DNA of 64,000 nucleotides from Epiperipatus broadwayi (taxonomy: Eukaryota > Onychophora > Udeonychophora > Euonychophora > Peripatidae), in the NCBI GenBank assembly GCA_028023455.1, contig JAQFVV010000232.1:1548001-1612000 (forward strand), in the 5' to 3' direction. Below the pieces are notes generated by a model, which was not told the DNA's origin, ran no database searches, and saw only the letters and a list, made by a program, of their open reading frames with translations. Shown piece by piece: positions 59,196 to 64,000 of this stretch (the first letter of the stretch is position 1; each line of letters begins with the position of its first letter). A program made the position numbers and the translations under genes.

Positions 59196-60646
59196 ATCTC
59201 AGAGAATCAGCTATGGCTAGGGGCTATCACACTACCCGCTCAAGCCATGAAATAAGATAATTCATAGTTAAACATCAAGATATTAATATTTCCATTTTTA
59301 TATGAATAATAGCACTATTTAATCCTTTGGTAATTTTATAACATTGTCATAATATCACAAAGTAGAGTCAACAGATATTATTGCACCAAGAATATTTCAT
59401 GAATTCCTATATTCCTGTGGCATTAAAAATACATTGTATGTTGAGACAATTTTATTTCAAGTTTTTAATAGACATCTGAAAAGATGCATTTTAGAGAAAC
59501 TTTTTTTTGTCTAGTCTTATTTTTATAGTAAAATTCAACTCTTAATATTATTGAAAGGCAGATTAAGAGAGAATCTCAATCTATAATCAGGGGTTTTTTC
59601 CTAATGACGAAATACTTAAGTCATCATCTTATATATTGTTCCTATGGTTTCACTTAAAGATAACCCATTGCTATTGTCTCTGTTATAAAGAGTTAGAATT
59701 TCACTAGATAAAAAGTTTTTGAAATGCAGCAGCTTTCTTCAAATAAAATATTTTGTTACTTTGTAAATAATTTTTTTCTAAAAAAAAATACTAAAATAAA
59801 TCTGCAAACCAAATACAGTTTTTTTTATTATAATTGAAATAAAATGTAAATATACCTTTTATATTTACTTATTCAATATACTATATTCTATAATTTTACA
59901 TATCTATTCATATATATAAAACAAAATAAATGTCCGCTAATATATATATATATAAAAGTATGTATGATTTCATATTTTAATTGTATGGACACAACACATG
60001 TACAAAATAATAATTGACTATTTTATGTTTATTTAGATTCATGTATTATACGCATATTATCGAGGTTATAGCCTCAATAAATATTACTTACGTAATCAAT
60101 GTGCGTTTAATAAATTTATAATTAAATGTATATAGTAAAATAAAAATAAAATACTAATAAACGAATATATCGATATATATTTCTCATTTCATTTCAAGAA
60201 TCTTTATTCACCGAACAAGATATAATATCAAGAATACAGCAAAGGCAATTACAGTTAGGAACTTACATAGCGTGTTCCATAGTTTAAGATAATACATTAA
60301 AGGAAATTTAGAAATAGGTACATGGGCTTTTTAATCAATCAAGCATTACATATTGAGGGTGTCGAGGGGTTGTATTATAAACATTTAAGACAGCACTATT
60401 ATTGTTAAATAGAAAATAGAAAATAAACATAGATAACCCTATTACGTAATAATCATTACAGAAATTGAGTAAATATGACATACAGTTCGGAATGTTATCT
60501 CATATTGTGATGGATTACCAATAATTACTTATTAATATTGTAACCTTATTGATTCTTTTAAAACAATGGAAAAATAAACTAAGAGAACAATTTTTTTTTA
60601 GGAACATAATGATTCTGGATTTAAATCTAGACTAAATTGTACAATA
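59196..60646. other. Non-coding sequence
   Basis: AT-rich with a short (TA)n run at 59938-59954. I see no gene or element border. Confidence 0.5.
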
Positions 60647-61570
60647 CACCTGGGTCTCGTTTTATGCGGTAGATAGGTTCCACAGAAAACCGCATTAAAA
60701 AAAATCGCACAAAAATAGACTTAATTTACCTTGAAAAATGGGGGGTAGGGTCTGTATTTTTCAGAATTCGCATAAAAACAAAGCAACAAGGAAAAATTAC
60801 TTTAAAATTCGCATTAAAAAAATAAGCAAATAAAGTATGACTAATAAAAAATTTCAAATATTTGAAAAAAATTAATACAAGACAAACTTTTTTTTACTTT
60901 TTAAGTTAACTACAGTATTTAATTTTACATTTTTCATACATATTTTAATCATTACCGCTAGCGTTCGTTTGTAAACTTGTAAGAAATTAGATTCGATGTG
61001 ATGTATTGTGGCTTCTTAAACGAAATCAAGAATCTCTCAGCAATTATGCCCAGAAAAACCTGTTAGCCACTTTATTTTTATTCGTGATGTGATGTACAAC
61101 TAGCGCCACTTTTAGTCTTGTGCTGTGTTAATAGTTTTCTGTTTCTATATTAAAAAAATGACATCGCAATCAAGACAAAAAGATTATACATTATCATTAG
61201 AAAAATTATTTTCAGTTTATAAAATCTTCATTTTTTTGATTTTAAAAATCTTATATATAACAAAATACGGTTTTTAAAATTTTTTAAATATTTATTGCGA
61301 TATTTTTATACGTAAGTATAAATCTATTTTTATTATTTACTCATTAGTATAAATAGGTTATTTACGTAGAATCTAAATATTGCTTCAGGCCATATTCACG
61401 TTAACTGCTAATATAATGTTATATTTTTGAAATAAGAAAAAAAAGTATTTCAAGTCCAAATAAGTTATTAATAATTTAAATTTCATGATATCTAATAAAT
61501 ATAGTGAAATATGAAAGATATTAAGAAGAAAATCGCATTAAAATAATCCACATAAAACGAGACCCAGGTG
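60647..61570 (-). mobile_element. Tigger-like element T5 (composite with LINE tail)
   Basis: CACCTGGGTCTCG (60647) and GAGACCCAGGTG (ends 61570) with TA outside each end. Relative to T1-T4 it is reversed. The LINE 3' tail (GATGTGATGTATTGTGGCTT...CTCTCAGCAATTATGCCC...AACCTGTTAGCCAC) is at about 60995-61095, at the same internal position as in T4. Confidence 0.88.
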
Positions 61571-63856
61571 TATATATAGTGTAAAATCAGCTACAAAAGC
61601 ATGCCTCCCCCTCTTTTTTTTAAAAAAAAAATAGTTTTTACAATAGTTAATGAATTTATCATAAGATTTTTTTTCAGAAGATATATAATATGATGTACTT
61701 GCAAGATGGAGTTCAGAAAAAAAAAAAAGTCTTTAAAATATTTTAATTGCATTATTTGAAATCCATATATATATATATTCTAACATCTATAAAATGAAAT
61801 AAACCTAATCATCAGTAATTATTTCTGACCTTGACAATAAGCGTCATCAATAAATAACAAATATTGGGACTTATATACAACTATAGATCTGAAATAATAA
61901 ATCGTGGTCTATGCTCAGTGGTCGGTTAGTTATAAGGAATGCAGCTACAGAGATATGCAGTTAAGACAAAGAAAGAAACTCAAATCATAAAATAAATTAT
62001 TATAAGTAAAATAAATAACTTGGTAAAAGAGAGAAACTGCAATCAGTCCCTAATTAATAATTTAGAATAAAATGAAACTCTCCCTTTATCAAAAACACAT
62101 TCTCTGAGCTATAAGCATTTGCACTTTTAAATAATAATTTCTTCTTATTGGTTATCACATCTGCTCTAATGTCTTTAAAGAAAAATGCTATGTAAATCAT
62201 TTGCCAATATGATCTGAAAGGAACTTTACTCTTGTAGAATAAAATGAAAGTGTAAAGTACATTTCTTATGGTACAATTGAAAATAAAGTACTTATGCCTC
62301 AACAGTTATAATAGCAATGACAATCCATAACTTAAATAAAATAAAATAATTATGATCTCAAGGTTCTTTCATATATCTTTGGAAATTCTCTATAGTATTG
62401 TGTTGTCATACATGGTTGGCATTTTAATAGGCTATAGGGAACATTCACTTTACTTAAGGCTAATGAATCCTAGCATCAAATAACAATTATAGATACATTA
62501 TAAAAAAATAAATAAATATGACTAATAATAAACAAAATAATAGCATAAAATTTGGAATAATTTAGCCTTTTATCCAGGGCATTAGCAAGAATAATAGAAA
62601 GACAAGGATACCTTTTATATCCCTCCATCATCCATGACAACCCAATAAAATAATTACAACTAATTGTTTTATTAATTTGACTAAGAAAATAAATGGAATA
62701 ATGTGCAGTTGGAATTAATAACAAGAAATAACATTCATTTCAATGTCAAATAAATGTTTATTCTGAGATTTGCAATTTTTATTTTTATTGGAAATCTAAA
62801 ACAATTGTAATCAAAATGAAATGTCAGGATTCACATAAATTTGCTTATCTGGTATATTACTGCTTATCTGGTGTATTGATATCTTTAGAATTTGATATGC
62901 TTTAGGACTCAAGAAAACCGTTTTACAAACATTTTGCAAACACACACTTACTTTACACAGAAGCAAATAAACCGATAATGAAGATTTAATAAAATACTAT
63001 AATTTATTTATAACACAAAATTAAAAATTGGTTAAATACTACAAACCAATATAGGTGCTGTTATAATAAGTGTGTAGTTACTTAATATCTAGAGAATACC
63101 CTTTTCAATTAAAATTACAGTAAATTAAAAAGAATATAAGCCAAGTATTTAGTCTATAGCTGATCTTTGCAAGAACATGAATACAATATATTCCTATAAG
63201 TTTGGAATCAAACTAGTAAACTGAAGTAACTAGCTGAAATATACAGCTTATATACTACTACACTGATTTAAAATATTGGAAGTTATATTAAACAAATGCT
63301 TAATGTGAAGTTGACAAATAAATAGCAGCTTCAATTAAAGTCTTATAAAAGGATCTGTAAAATAATCTTTTATTTTAAATCATTGGTAGCTATTTTAATT
63401 ATGATATGAAGTACACAAACGGAACTATATATTATTTATTTAACTATTATGAAACGGGTTCAAATACTATTTTAAAATATTAAAGTCTATTGTTACTGAG
63501 TTGACTAACTTCTGATTTGTAATTAAAATAAATTATGAATGGGTACGGATCATTCATCAGACATCATACAAATTAATATATAAATTAATGTTCACATAAA
63601 AATAATAAATATTTTAACTATGGATGACTTACAATTCCAGCGAAGAATAATTGTCAGCTACTGATAAAAATAAAATATTGTTTGAATATTTCTTTGATAA
63701 CTTTTAAAATACGTAATTTTAAATTAATTCTATTCAGTTGGTTTGCTTGTGAACTACTAGCAAGACTCAGTAGCACAATACAGATATTGATCCAAGTCAC
63801 TAAGGCACTACTAATGATAAAGTGTACCCTGAGGAACTAATACCTGAAATTAACAC
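61571..63856 (-). other. Non-coding: probable 3' UTR/flank of the right-edge gene
   Basis: AT-rich with no supported ORF, no transposon hallmark that I recognise and several AATAAA hexamers on the minus strand. The part nearest 63856 is likely the 3' UTR of the minus-strand gene; the rest is intergenic or intronic. Confidence 0.35.
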
Positions 63857-64000
63857 CTATCCTCCCCATAACTTAAATAGACCACGATAATCTTCACCTT
63901 CTATGGTGGAAAAATATTGTAAATTCACATAAGGGACAAAAATACTGAGTAGCCTCTCCAGGACAAATGCTTCATTAAAAGGATTGGTGGTCTCCAAGCC
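63857..64000 (-). CDS. C-terminal coding end of an unidentified minus-strand gene (partial at window edge)
   Basis: Seen: reading the minus strand inward from 64000 in frame gives 47 codons and then TAG (63857-63859). The peptide starts GLETTNPFNEAFVLERLL, continues SIFVPYVNLQYFSTIEGEDY and ends RGLFKLWGG. Its composition is that of a folded protein and it stands out sharply from the AT-rich, stop-filled DNA beside it. I do not recognise the family. The rest of the gene lies beyond the right edge. Since the last CDK2 exon was not found, this gene may be nested antisense in a CDK2 intron, or it may simply follow CDK2 tail to tail if the terminal CDK2 exon was missed or lost. AATAAA polyadenylation hexamers occur downstream on the minus strand (for example 63435-63440), but which one is used is unknown. 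A decayed pseudogene or chance ORF is less likely but possible. Confidence 0.55.
   Translation of the reverse strand, partial: GLETTNPFNEAFVLERLLSIFVPYVNLQYFSTIEGEDYRGLFKLWGG

Noticed and set aside
51123-64000. Searched for the terminal CDK2 exon (L.YDP..RISA..AL.HPYF)
   Set aside because: No plausible in-frame segment with splice sites was seen on the + strand; the exon is probably outside the window.

Overview
This is eukaryotic DNA: very AT-rich, intron-bearing and packed with nested transposable elements. Two exons of a cyclin-dependent kinase gene, best matched to CDK2, lie on the + strand at 8656-8757 and 50919-51122. They are separated by a 42,161-bp GT-AG intron. Large introns, Penelope-like elements with GIY-YIG endonucleases, CR1/L2-like and RTE/BovB-like LINEs, Merlin, Tigger/pogo and hAT DNA transposons and gag-only LTR elements suggest an invertebrate animal with a big genome, plausibly an arthropod. 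The species cannot be fixed from this sequence.

Layout. 1-7690: a giant fold-back structure with inverted arms of about 2-3 kb, carrying a LINE fragment, a 1.05-kb Merlin-like element with an 8-bp target duplication, and ~430-bp tandem repeats at its right side. 8656-8757: CDK2 exon. 8988-26040: a minus-strand Penelope-like element (P1) split by a gag-only LTR retrotransposon (9132-14638), an unresolved insertion (14897-17608) and a second gag-only LTR retrotransposon (18755-25645), whose 3' LTR holds a Tigger-like element. 26795-38060: a Penelope tandem (P2-P3). P3 is broken by a 90-bp-arm palindrome, two solo LTRs, two short elements with 14-bp target duplications, a TIR element and a Tigger-like element. 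38061-42040: intron with two Tigger-like copies. 42041-50240: a solo LTR and a partly inverted Penelope copy (P4), whose 3' UTR holds a degenerate ~5.4-kb CR1/L2-like LINE carrying a 454-bp hAT element. 50919-51122: next CDK2 exon. 51507-54190: RTE/BovB-like LINE remnant (minus). 54836-55300: minisatellite. 55373-59195: second copy of the fold-back family, interrupted by a 2,318-bp Merlin element. 60647-61570: Tigger-like element. 63857-64000: a minus-strand coding tail of an unidentified gene, followed by its probable 3' UTR.

The only host coding sequence seen is the CDK2 fragment (102 residues) and the 47-residue tail at the right edge. All other coding matter is decayed transposon sequence. 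Nesting gives a relative chronology: Penelope elements are the old substrate, LTR elements entered them (often at ATAT/ATAC/ATTG sites), and Tigger-like elements entered some LTRs last.
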